A stretch of 64,000 bases of DNA, taken from Gigaspora rosea (lineage: Eukaryota > Glomeromycota > Glomeromycetes > Diversisporales > Gigasporaceae). The stretch spans positions 674,108 through 738,107 of the forward strand of contig QKWP01000004.1 in the NCBI GenBank assembly GCA_003550325.1, written 5' to 3'. Below, in pieces: positions 36,836 to 47,321 of the stretch. The first letter of the stretch is position 1. The number at the start of each line of letters is the position of its first letter. The notes under the pieces were generated by a model. The model made no database searches, was not told the DNA's origin, and worked only from the letters and a program-made list of their open reading frames with translations. A program made the translations under genes and the position numbers.

Positions 36836-39800
36836 TTGAGAAACGACAAGAAACCAAAAACAGAAAGAGCGCAGGTATTGACTGCGCCTATCGCTCCTAA
36901 GGGCACCCTAGTTGAACCAAAGATAAAGGGTAGCAATACAGAAGTTGCTATTACTATAGACAATACGAGTGAACAGTTACTCACAAATCATTTTAATTTT
37001 CTACGAATAGGGTTCTACAACATTAATGGTTTAAAGGGAAATCAAAATAAACTGGAGGCTTTGGTTGATTATGTAAGGGAAAAAAAGTTGGACATGGTGG
37101 GAATAGGAGAATCGAATATAGGAGAAAAAGAGAGCCGTTGGCTACTCAAGGAAGATACGCATTACAAAAGTTTTTGGTCAAAGGTCGACGAAAACAAGCA
37201 CAAAGGGTCAGGTGTGGGAGTGCTAATTGGTAGGCAATGGGAAAAGCATCTGACTCAGATAGATAGAGAAAATCCATACTTTATGGAATTATCACTAGAT
37301 TTCAAGGGACTAGTACTAAACATTATGGTAGTATACGTAGCTCCAAATGATATAGAAGTCAGCAATACATATTAAAACGCATTAAAAATAAAATTGAGAA
37401 AGTGCCAAAAAAGCAGAGAAAAGTCATCATAATAGGTGATTTCAATATTGATATCGACAAAACTGGTTTGGCAGTACACAAAGCGCACATAGAAACCTCA
37501 GAAAGCAGGAATGGTAAAAAGCGAATTGTTGAGTTGTTGGAGACAAAAAACTTCTGGGATACCCACAAGTTTGTACTCGCAGAGGCTGTGGAAGATACAT
37601 GGGCAGCAGGAGACCGAAGTTCAAGGATTGATTACGTATGGGTATCTGACAACTTTAAATCCAACATGATCAAAGCTGAGGTAAAAGACATGAGCACCTG
37701 CACAATGAGTGACCATAAATTAATCTTTGTGGAGCTATATACGGGCCTAAATTTAAGAAAGCAGGGCAGAGCTCAAAAGAGAAAGTCCAGAAGAAAACGC
37801 ATCAACCTGGATTTGGACAAAGTGTCAAAAGAGGACTGGGAGAACTACAGATTAGTGCTAGACAAGAAGATAATGAGAAGCTTGGAAAAGCTAAACCCAG
37901 AAGAGGACATAGATATGAGATGGGACATAATAGAAAAATGCATAAGAGAAGCCGCGAACTCAAGTCTGCCAAAAAAGAAGAAATCATCGGAGATAGTCCA
38001 ACTAGAAGAAACTGACCTAAAACTGCGGAAGTTAAGGAAGGCAATAAAGGACATCAATAAATCTTTTCAGAAGTTAAAGAAAAAGAAGAAGTGCATTGAG
38101 ACAAAAGACAAGGAAGACCTAAAAGCGCTAAAGAAGATTTTCGAAACCGACCTGAACATACAACTAGATGATTTTAACGAGGACACAAATGAGGAAGATT
38201 TGGCAAGACTTTGTAAAGAGTGGGCCAAGATCGTACACAAAGAATGGAAGTTTAAAAAAAAAAGGCAGGAGGTAGAAAAAATAAGGGGCTTCATAGATGC
38301 GAGGCATGATATGATTGTTACAAACCAGCAGAAAATGATCGATAGTCTTTTCGAATGACCTTATAGAAAAGTAGTGATAGACCGGGTGATAATAGAAGAA
38401 GGAGACGAACCCTCAAAACTTGTGCACGAAAAAGAGGAAGTTCTAGATGCGGTCAAGTCCCATTTCGAGAAACAGTTTCGTAAACGAAACTCTCTAGAAG
38501 TCAAAATGCCAAGCAACTGGAAAAAAAGATACACCCTATTAAGAAACATTAAAAAGGAATGGTATGATGAAATGCTAAAAGAGGTACAGCCTGAAGAATA
38601 GGATGCAGCTATGCAGCAGATCAAAAACAAATCAGCCCCAGGACCTACAGGCATCTCGTACCCACTAATCAAGAATGTCAAAGTATCAACAAAAGCCATA
38701 TTCACAAGTCTAGCTACTGACTGCATCAGCAAAGGAATTATACCAAGAAAATGGAAACTTGGGCTTCTCTACCCAATTCCGAAAAAAGAGGACTGGTGTT
38801 ACAATCTTAATAATATAAAACCAATTCTGCTACTGGAAACTTTCTGCAAAACGGTCATCCGCATAGTTAACAAAAGGTTAGGTAGGATCCTAAAGGAAAA
38901 AGGCATCCTAAAAGGAACCAATTTTGCAGGACTGTCTGAAGAAAGTACAGCATCTCTACTCCATCTCATTAACGATATGCTAGAAGAGGCGAAAGAAAAA
39001 AAAAGAAGAAAACTGGGTCTTCTTCCAGGACATGAAGAAGGCCTTTGACTCAGTTAGCCTGGGGATGCTAAGGAAGGCCTTATTTAGAATAAAGCTACCT
39101 GAAAATATAATCGACTTCATTTTAAATATATATACAAAACGGGAAATGGAAGTCATAACAATTCTAGGTCTTACACAAAAACTATATATACAAGACGGAA
39201 TAGACCAGGAGGAGGTTATTTCGCCCCTGGTCTGGCGAATTTTTTATGATCCGCTATTATGTGAAATACAGGAGCAAGAGTCATTAGGTTTTGAAATAGA
39301 AGTCCGGTGGCCATCAGATCTTAGTAAGAATATGTGTGAATCACAAGCAATACGAATTCCGGTTATGGCATATGCAGACGACACTATGTACATTGCTAAC
39401 TCAAAGGAGAATTTGTACCAAATTCTGAACATTGCAGACATTTTCTTTGCTCTGAATGATATTGAAATTAATACAAAAAAGTCGGAATTGCTCACACTTA
39501 ACGCCAAAAAAGAGGGGACAATGGAACTGAATAGAGAGGAGTTAGCAGTAGAGTTTGGGCCCAGAAAGGAAAAGGTCGTAGCCAAGAATAAAAATGAAAT
39601 GACCAGATTTCTTGGAGTTTGGCTATCCAAGAAACCAAGCCAGGTGCATACAGTAAGAATGGTACAAAGAGAAATACATACAATTGCCAGAACTTTAAGC
39701 AAGAAAAATGTATCACTAGCACAAATGGTTTATATAAACAACAGAGTCTTGCTACCATGACTAGAGTATCGAATGCAACACTGCTTACTGTCAAGAAGCG

Positions 39801-42496
39801 CCTGCGACAGGCTACAAAGCCATGTATGGAAGATAATCAAGAATAAAGCAAACATGGCCTGTATAGTCGCAAACTCGATTCTAATACATAAACATATTGC
39901 AGGCTGAGAACTATATGGCAAAATCAAATGTCACATCACGTGACTGAGTTGAGAGTTAGAATGAACGATGCAAAAATCGTAGGTAAAGTGACCTGGTTGC
40001 GAATAAAACAAGGTCAGCTAAACTGCAAAAGCAGTCAATGTATCACAAACCTTGAGAAAAGTAGGTTAGCCAAGGTAAAAGTTCCGCACAACCTAGCATA
40101 TAAAATAATAGCAGAGGCAAAGGAAATGGACATTATGCTACAATCAAAAGAAATAAATGAAAGCCTTGACATCGGCGCAAACGGTACAGAGATAATTAAT
40201 CTGCTTGGTGGCAAAGCAGCACAAAGCTTCTGTAATGAAAAGAAAATGGAGATTATTGTGCTAGAGCAATTGTTGAACAGATCATACTCTGAACTAATAA
40301 CATGGGGCCAACTCAGAAGATGCAAACTGAGCAAAGCGACGGGGAGAAAACTGATCTGGTTTGAAGAAATAGAACAAATAGTACTTGAAGGGCACAGTAC
40401 ACAGAAAATCAAACCAGAATGGCAACAGAATATGATAAACACTCTCGCACCAAGAGCGAAACTGCTTAAAATAAGTATCAATAAAAGGAAAAAAGAGTAG
40501 GTCGTATTTAAAAATAAAGGAATATCAGAATTTGGAAAAATTGTGAGAAAGAGCGACAAGAGTTGGATAGAAATTGAACACTGGCAAACAGAAAATGATG
40601 AATCAGCGCACACAACAAGGCTCAAGAAATGTAAAGGCTGCCAGATAAACGAAGGCTCCGACTCAGATGAGTTGTAGTATATACTGCGGCGGCAATTAAG
40701 AAGTAAAAAGCGAGCGCTACAAAACAATTGGGTAAAGAAAGGAAAGGAGGTAGGAGAATTCTTTTTGGAAATCCCTCTAGAAAGCCTTGATGGAAAAAGA
40801 AACAAGGTGCAAATAACAGGTGACAAGCCCCATATAGACGGTCAGCATTTATCCGCAATCGAAATAGCGACACGAGAGGAAGAACTAATCACCATTCACC
40901 TGGAAGAGTCACAAGCGGTTGGAGAATTAAGGTCGCTAACAGGACAAATTAGGGGATATGAAGAAGTGAATTTCTACACAGATGGATCCTTAGTAAACCC
41001 AAAAGGAAGAGATGATCAAAAGAAAATGGGCCTAGGCTGGGTCGCGACCGTGTTTAGGGATGGAAAAGAAACAGCAATCGCAGAATTTAGTGGCAGGATA
41101 GGAGACTGGTCATCTACCACCCGAGCTGAACTAGGTGCTATCTGGACCGCTCTACTGGTAACACCTGAAAAAGTATGTGTAACAATATATACAGATAGCA
41201 AAGAAGCCATAAAGAATATCCACAAAGCCAGGCTTATACAAAAAATGAGGGAAACCCTGAAGTCCAAAAACGCTAGCCTGATGTTACAAATACGAGCAGC
41301 TATCGAGGCAAAAGAGATCAAATTAAAGTTGTGAAAAATTAAAAGCCACAGTAATATACAGTTACATGACAAGGCGGATGAACTGGCAAAACTTGGTGCA
41401 ACAGGAGTTAATATGGTAAATCCCAGGTGGCCATGGTCAAGTATCAACAAAATAGACCTAAGTTGGAAAAACCTAAAAATAGATGACCCATCAAGAGCTT
41501 TCGTAACACAACTGATCTCTAATATTCTGGAAACTGAATGGGCTGCTACCGGGAGCATGCGATATTGGACAATAGATAGAGAAAGTGAAAAAGATGAGTT
41601 GGACTGGAGGGTTACCTGGAAAAACATAGATAAATTCAAGGGTAGAAACTGCCGAAGTGCAAAAAATAATAGAGACTGGATCTTCCGTATAAAGTGCTTG
41701 AATAGCCTGTTACCCACACTGAGTGTGCAAAAGCAAAGAAAACTGTGTATACAAAGAGAACACATGCAGAGTCTGTCTGAGAGAAAGAGAAACACAGGAC
41801 CACCTCGCGGAATGCCCCTTGCTGGATCTGATCTGGGCCATAATTGAAAAAGAATGCACAGAGATGATCATGAGAAAGGGTTCTAGCAAAAAGAAATACG
41901 ACTTGGAGGTGCAGAAGATCCTTTTCAGAGTAACAAGGCAAGAGAAAACTCTGGTTAGATTGGAAATGATCAGAGGAGTAATATCGATAGAAAGAGTATG
42001 AAAGGATGCCGATCTGACTGGAAAGAAGAAAGAAGCCAAGAAAGTAATACAGGACCTAGTGGATTTGGCACAAAGCAGATTTTTAGAACATATCTGAAAA
42101 TTCAGATGCGAATTAACAGCTGAATGGAGGGAAAAAGAAGGTATCACAAAAGACAACAAGCGTAAACCTAAAGAAGCCAAGGAAAAGGCAAAAATGAACC
42201 TAGTTAGAAAAAGAAGAAAAGGCAAAGAAAAGCAAACTCCACACTCAGAAGCAGGTGGCTCAAATCCGCAACCAGAACGAAGCACTCGAAGGGCAGAGAG
42301 AGAAGCGAACAAAGAAAATCAAGACCCCCAACGAGAAGGCAACGGAATAGAAAGGAAAAAGAGGGAAAAAAAGAAAGAAGCCAAGATAGAAATTGTGAAG
42401 ATACATACAAAGAGCTTAGAGAGCCGAATAAAAGGGGGCACGGTACCAGGATGGCTCTCTTTAAATAAACAAAAATTTCAAAATAAGCAATCTTGA
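36836..42496 (+). pseudogene. LINE ORF2: endonuclease, reverse transcriptase, RNase H
   Basis: Apurinic-type endonuclease: YNINGLKGNQ (about 37015) and GIGESN, then after a frame change GDFNIDID (about 37435), RIDYVWVSDN (about 37627) and MSDHKLI (about 37708). A lysine-rich linker follows. Reverse transcriptase: KSAPGPTGISY (about 38628), motif A FQDMKKAFDS (about 39022), motif C YADDT (about 39370). RNase H: FYTDGS (about 40972), AELGA (about 41127), YTDSKEA (about 41190) and DKADELAK (41368-41391), so all four acidic positions are present. C-terminal CRVC..ETQDHLAEC (about 41765-41815). The enzyme would nick DNA and prime reverse transcription on the target. Stops at 38356, 38599, 39758 and 41332 and frameshifts near 37375 and 39030 inactivate it. 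Confidence 0.88.
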
Positions 42497-42737
42497 TATG
42501 GCATACAATAGCCCGTCCGTGATGTTCGGGAGTATAACTCTTAGCTATGTAAGAGACCTGAGCTAGACAAAAAGTCATTATGGCGGATCGCATTGGGTAA
42601 CAAGCCTGGTGAATCTTTATTAAATAGAATGTTTTGGTACATAGATAGACAAGTTTTTTTGGATATAAATGTATTTGGTTTACAATAAATAAAAATAAGA
42701 TCGCTTAAATAAAAAAAATAAAACCAATTTTCTTATT

Positions 42738-43290
42738 CGTGTAGATTACTGTGTAATGGTTAAAGGACAATTAACAATTTATTTTTTTTAAATGTATCTC
42801 AGTATTAGTAATAGGTTTGGTGAGCGAAATTATAGTTCAAATTTTTTTTAGTATATAGATGATTTTTAAAGTGAACTTAATATTTTTCAAAAAAATGTGA
42901 TTTATTATGCTATGCCCGTGACTGATACTAACTAGTAAATGCCGGTTAGTAAAATTTCCTACATTATTATGTCAGATAAATAAATATTAGATTTTTTAGT
43001 GCAGTATATAGGTGCTTGTTTAATCTGTAAAACACAGTATAGTATAGTTTAGAGCTGGGCCCTGGCAATTTACGGGTTGGGCCGGGCTTGGACCAGGCCC
43101 GGGTTCAGATTTTCAAGCCCGTAATCAATTGGGCCGGGCCCAGGCTGGGTTTAAAATTTAATGGGTCAGGTCCAGGCTCAGATGTTTAGGCCTGTAATCA
43201 ATTGGGCCAGGCTTGTGCCGGGCTTGTAATTTAACGGGCTGGACTTGGACTCAAGTAAACCCGGTCCAACCCGGCCCATTGCACACCCTA
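42738..43290 (+). other. hAT-C 3' terminal region
   Basis: After the LINE target duplication, AT-rich sequence resumes. From about 43050 it turns into clustered gggccgggc-type words leading to the right terminal inverted repeat. No gene; an open reading frame that crosses from here into hAT-A at 43290 is accidental. Confidence 0.7.
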
Positions 43291-44011
43291 TACCCAACAC
43301 TTTCACAAGCTTGGTTCGCAATTAATTATATTAAATCCAAAATTATTAATATATTAACATCTAATGTATTGATATCCAATAATGATATTAAAAATTTTGG
43401 AACTTATCTTCTTGAATCAATTCAAACATGGTTTTCAGAACCAACCCAATTAATCCGACTTGCCACTTTTTTTGACCCTCGAACTAAAAACATGCAAATT
43501 TTTACCGAAGATAAAAAACGGTACACTATTTTGGAAGTACATATAGAGTATGATGAACTGGCCTCAAATGATGAATTTAAAGAGAGTCGACCAAATTCTT
43601 TAGCATCCGATAATATTGAGGAGGATATTTTTTTTGTTTTAGTACCTACTTGCTCTCAACCAAACCAAAAAAACAGCAACAATGAATTCGATTCATACTT
43701 ACTATTACCAAGGGCCCCAAGCAAAACAGATATACTTCAATGGTGGGCATCGAGAAAAACCGAATATTCAGTACTTGCAAAATTAGTCCGCAAATATCTG
43801 TCAATTCCCGCGACGTCCGTTCCATCCAAATGCCTTTTTTCGTCTGCAGGTCTTACTGTTACTGAAAAGCGAACAAACCTCGATCATCAATTTGTTGGAA
43901 CAATTTTATATCTTAAAGCGGTACTAAAACTTTGGCCAATTTCACATGTTTTCAAATAGATTTAATTTTTTATTAAATTTTGATTTAATAAAAATTTAAA
44001 TGTGGCATTAA

Positions 44012-44480
44012 GGGTAAGGTAAACGTAGATCATTTTTCATATAATCTGCATGGTAATACAGATTATAAAACTTCGCCACAAGCAAAATTTTTTAATGCTT
44101 TAACAAATATTTACCAAAATTTCACAACGTGCTGATAAGAACTTACTATTTATAGTAATAATAATTTTGAAACTTGTTTTATTTGAGAAAATTCCACTTC
44201 GAATATTACTGAACTATTTGGTCCCTTTGTGTCACCTGGGAAGAACCTAGAGCCACCTGGGTAAACTTCGGTAATATTCGAAGTGGAATTTTTTCAAATA
44301 AAACAAGTTTCGAAATTATTATTACTATAAATAGAAAGTTCTTATCTGCACGTTTTGAAATTTCGGTAAAAATTCGTTAGAGCATTAAAAAATTTTGCTT
44401 GTAGCTAATTTTTATTTACTATATAAAAATCTGTAGTACCATGCAAATCATATGAAAAATGATCTACGTTTACCCTACCC
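44012..44480. mobile_element. TTAA-flanked foldback element in the hAT-A 3' region
   Basis: Long inverted arms of about 210-230 bp: left gggtaaggtaaacgtagatc, right complement gggtagggtaaacgtagatc. A small less AT-rich loop (44220-44270, ggtccctttgtgtcacctgg) separates the arms. TTAA lies at both ends (44008-44011, 44481-44484), the duplication expected of piggyBac-type insertion. Non-coding. Confidence 0.7.
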
Positions 44481-45106
44481 TTAAAATAATAAAAAATAAA
44501 AGTATCATCGCGAAGTGATACAGTATAATAATTGCAAGTAAGGATAATTAAAAGCCACCTGATTAAATGTGAAATCGTTAGGATGAATGATTTGGCTTTT
44601 GATCTTTAAAAAAAAACATACAGAAGTAATTCATAGCATCAATGACGATATGCCTGAATTAATGGAAAATACTCTTAAAATTTAAATAATGAATTTTATT
44701 CCTTATATTCATATGCGAGCCGTAATTTATTGTGTAGTAATTTATACTAATTAATTAACAGTCTAGTCTAATATATTAATGACCCTTATAGAAAGATAGT
44801 CGTATGATCAGAGGTAATTTAAATTATTTTTAGATTATAAAAAAAATCGAAAAAACGTTAATATTTACTATACGTTAACTAAATTACCTTAGAAGTGATG
44901 ATTCAGTATTTTAATAATACGATAGTATATAAATTTCGCTTGATAATTAGTTTGATTGGATTGGTCAACGGTCACATTTTGATCGAATGTCCCCCTATGT
45001 TGTTTGACTCGGGTCAGACTAATTTTTGACCCATGACCCTTATAACTCGTCGAGTCGGGTCAACCCGTATGAGTCAGCTGACCCGGGTAACATCTCTACT
45101 CTACTC

Positions 45107-45677
45107 TAACCCTATAAACAAAAACAAAAAAACAATCAAAAAATTTTAAATTTTAATATTAAAATAGCAGCATCAGCTATTAGCCATAACATTAAGTTAT
45201 CATACTAATTAATTAATTTATCTAAAGTAAAATTGCTTAAAGTATTGTTTATTTAAATTTTTAAAAAATATAAAAAACTATATTAGCCAATTTAATTTTT
45301 TGAACCTTTTTTTGATAAACCATAATATAAAAATTTGCTTCTAAATGATATTAAAAACTAACAAACAAAACACTTGTTACAACTAACAAAAAGCTTTTTT
45401 GATATTTAGGCAAGAAACTTAATAAAAGACCTATACTAAGCTATAAAAAAAAGTACTTTTATATCTACTTTTACAATTGTTGAAATACTTGAGTATTTTA
45501 GAATAGATTAAGTATTGCTTGATAGGTTAATAACTATCAAGAGTAAATTTAAAAACTAATTTTCAAAAAAAGGTCTTTTTAATTTACTTTTGACTTATAA
45601 TTAAATATATGAATTTTGTAATTTTCTATATACCTAATTATTAGGTTAATGTACAGCATTGTATATCTAAAACATAA
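45107..45677. other. AT-rich spacer after the nest
   Basis: Contains one taaccctataaac word directly at the hAT-A boundary. Otherwise AT-rich; no gene or element recognised. Confidence 0.5.
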
Positions 45678-45680
45678 TAA

Positions 45681-45844
45681 GGGGCTTGCCATTTATTACG
45701 TAATATTTTTTACTTAGTAGCCACCTCTACCCATGTATGGTGTGATCATTTTATCTAATTCTGATTGATTAATATAATATATAGACGTGATCACTACCTT
45801 TGACCATGTATCCATAGTAAAAATTATAATAAATGGCATGCCTC
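45681..45844. mobile_element. Tourist/Harbinger-like MITE GGGGCATGCCATTTATTAC, copy 1
   Basis: Ends ggggcttgccatttattac and, reversed, gaggcatgccatttattat. TAA on both sides (45678-45680, 45845-45847). Central block cattttatctaattctgatt is shared with copy 2 at 61477-61646. Confidence 0.8.
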
Positions 45845-45847
45845 TAA

Positions 45848-46217
45848 CAATTAGAATTTATTTTATTTTTTTGATATAACACAAATCAAATAATAAAATG
45901 TTTAAAAAATATAATTATTATGCTATATGCGAACAAATACCAAATAAAAAGTTACATTTTTAATATTATTATTATTAATGCATCAAATGTAACTTTTGTA
46001 TTACCTTACAAAAACATATAAAGTCCTTCACTACACTTTGGACAATATATGCAAAACTAGTTAAAAATATTATTTTTGTAAAAATTTACTTTGTAATAAA
46101 TTTTCATGTAAAAAATTTTTTGATAATCCTTGAGTTGATTTTAGAGTCAAAACAAATTAGCTAATATAATTTTGTCATACTTTTTATTAAATTTTCGTTA
46201 CTATAAAGTATCTAATT
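45848..46217. other. AT-rich spacer
   Basis: AT-rich sequence with a ttattattatta patch near 45964. I see nothing else. Confidence 0.5.
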
Positions 46218-46233
46218 AATAAACATACTACAG

Positions 46234-47305
46234 CAGTAACTCTTTCCAACGATCACTTGAACCAAATTTCCAATGGAAAAAAAACAAGAAATTTTTTGTT
46301 GGAGCGTTGCCTATACTTAATGTATAGTAGGATAATACAAGAAAACGGTTTTATAAAGGTCAACTAACTTTCCGGGGACTCCTTTATATATTCGGCATGC
46401 AAGCCAAAAGCGTACTTTTACAAGATAACTGTCAGAAGGTAGAGCCCTTGTACGAGAAATTTTGGTGGAAATTAAAGTTTTCTTCTGTCGACGAAGTTTT
46501 TTGTGGCAAAACAATGGGGAACAACAAAAAATTGAGTTTTTCCAACTGCACTCTCTCTTTTAAATTTCTTTTGAGTATCGTCATACTCCCCTTTGGATTT
46601 TTTTGAAATTTTCGCCAAAAAGTGGGAATCCTAGCTTACCCCTTCCAAAAGATCAGCAGTGTTTACTCCTTCTGAATTGGGATGATCCGAATCGGGACCA
46701 GTGCCGTCACGTATGGATTTGGTCGCTACATACAAATAAACAATGAATGATGTAGTTGGATCTGGAGGGCACGTGAAAAATTTCTTATCTTTTTTTAGGT
46801 TCGTTTTTTCTTTTTTTCATATATCTGTACATATAATACACCGGTAGACATTAGTCTTGTGGTATTATATAATTTTTATCGTTTATGCTAGACGTGTTAG
46901 TATCTACATTTTCTTTCTTTTTTTGCTTTTTCTTTGGTTTTTCTTTTACTATTTCTTTCTTGTGGTTGTATTTTTGGTTGGTTTTTTGGTTAGTCGTTTA
47001 GGTATTGTCCCTCTTTTAATCTTTTCCCCTTTTTTATTCTTCTTTATGAGAAGCTCAGAGAAGAAGTTTTTAGGTGGAATGAATTCTGTGGTTGGTTTTC
47101 TGAAGCCAGGCGGTGCTATACTTCTTGCTGATGGGGAAGACCGTCACTTGAGTATGAGCAAACCATTTTAGTGCAGTAGCCAAAGTTGGGCACCAATTCG
47201 GGCAGCCAGCTTAGTTCGGTCTCTACTGTTAGTATATTAAATTATGTAGTTTTTATATAATTTGCTAATAAAGATCAGACGGCTATGAAGCTTTAAAAAA
47301 AAAAA
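46234..47305 (+). mobile_element. 5'-truncated LINE-like retroelement copy with target duplication
   Basis: A perfect 16-bp direct repeat aataaacatactacag flanks it (46218-46233, 47306-47321). A run of A (47295-47307) ends the insert, the hallmark of target-primed insertion. A T-rich tract (46905-47045) precedes a less AT-rich 3' region (47080-47260) whose words recur at 105-165. A word ccaaaagatcagcagtgttt near 46647 recurs near 58873. The 104-codon open stretch 46857-47171 covers the T-rich tract and is not a convincing protein. Confidence 0.8.
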
Positions 47306-47321
47306 AATAAACATACTACAG

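Larger units (their letters stand above)
35018..42719 (+). mobile_element. Full-length LINE (non-LTR retrotransposon) inside hAT-C
   Basis: An 18-bp target duplication aaaaccaattttctcatt lies at 35000-35017 and 42720-42737 (one mismatch). The 3' end is an AT-rich tail ending aaataaaaaaaata. About 450 bp of 5' leader precede ORF1. ORF1 and ORF2 carry RRM-like, endonuclease, reverse transcriptase, RNase H and CCHC-like domains. Visibly less AT-rich than its host sequence. RNase H downstream of RT points to the I/Tad side of LINE diversity, but the clade is not certain. Several stops and frameshifts disable it. Confidence 0.92.
29705..43290 (+). mobile_element. hAT-C: second hAT inserted in the hAT-A transposase gene (13.6 kb with inserts)
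   Basis: Perfect 21-bp terminal inverted repeats beginning tagggtgtgcaatgggccgg. 8-bp flanks tacccgac (29697-29704) and tacccaac (43291-43298) differ at one base. Within hAT-A the insertion splits the codons of SQYPT|LSQAWF. Subterminal regions (29720-29890 and 43050-43270) are islands of ccgggcc/ggcccgg words in otherwise AT-rich DNA. It contains its own hAT transposase relic, a palindrome, a TA-flanked MITE, and a complete LINE. Confidence 0.9.
22900..43959 (+). pseudogene. hAT-A transposase, split into three pieces by nested transposons
   Basis: Piece 1 (22900-23310) starts at an ATG. It has an acidic N-terminus with an 8-residue repeat of GYYDENNE type, then the first half of a BED zinc finger (..YWAC). 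Piece 2 (28555-29704) continues the finger (NCSQ.., HLRSRHH), then FTTDMWT, TIDNGAN, FGHTLHLV and MRWNSTFYLL, the usual hAT order of catalytic and RNase H-like motifs, ending at SQYPT. Piece 3 (43299-43959) begins LSQAWF and ends in the hAT C-terminal dimerisation domain (LQWWASRKTEYSVLAKLVRKYLS). Beyond the insertions there is a Trp-to-stop change inside the BED finger (tgg tga at about 28604), a stop near 28858 and frameshifts around 29280. It is dead. Confidence 0.88.
22524..45098 (+). mobile_element. hAT-A: outermost hAT transposon of the nest (22.6 kb with insertions)
   Basis: Terminal inverted repeats: left tagagatgttacccagg, right complement tagagatgttacccggg. 8-bp flanks ctctaccc (22516-22523) and ctctactc (45099-45106) differ at one base, a typical hAT duplication. 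Subterminal sequence on both sides is full of gggtc/gaccc words (22560-22620 and 45000-45090), probable transposase-binding repeats. The single gene, on the + strand, is broken by hAT-B and hAT-C. A TTAA-flanked foldback sits in its 3' part. Removing the inserts would leave roughly 3-4 kb, normal for a hAT element. Confidence 0.88.

Noticed and set aside
37442-42593. Many minus-strand open stretches of 60-263 codons under the LINE
   Set aside because: They mirror the plus-strand endonuclease, reverse transcriptase and RNase H frames and carry no motif of their own.
43213-43290. Start of the downstream 248-codon frame within hAT-C
   Set aside because: These first codons translate the hAT-C terminal repeat; real hAT-A coding sequence resumes only after the 8-bp duplication at 43298.
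46857-47171. 104-codon frame that looks like a membrane protein
   Set aside because: Its first half is again a T-rich tract, and it lies within a truncated retroelement bounded by target duplications.
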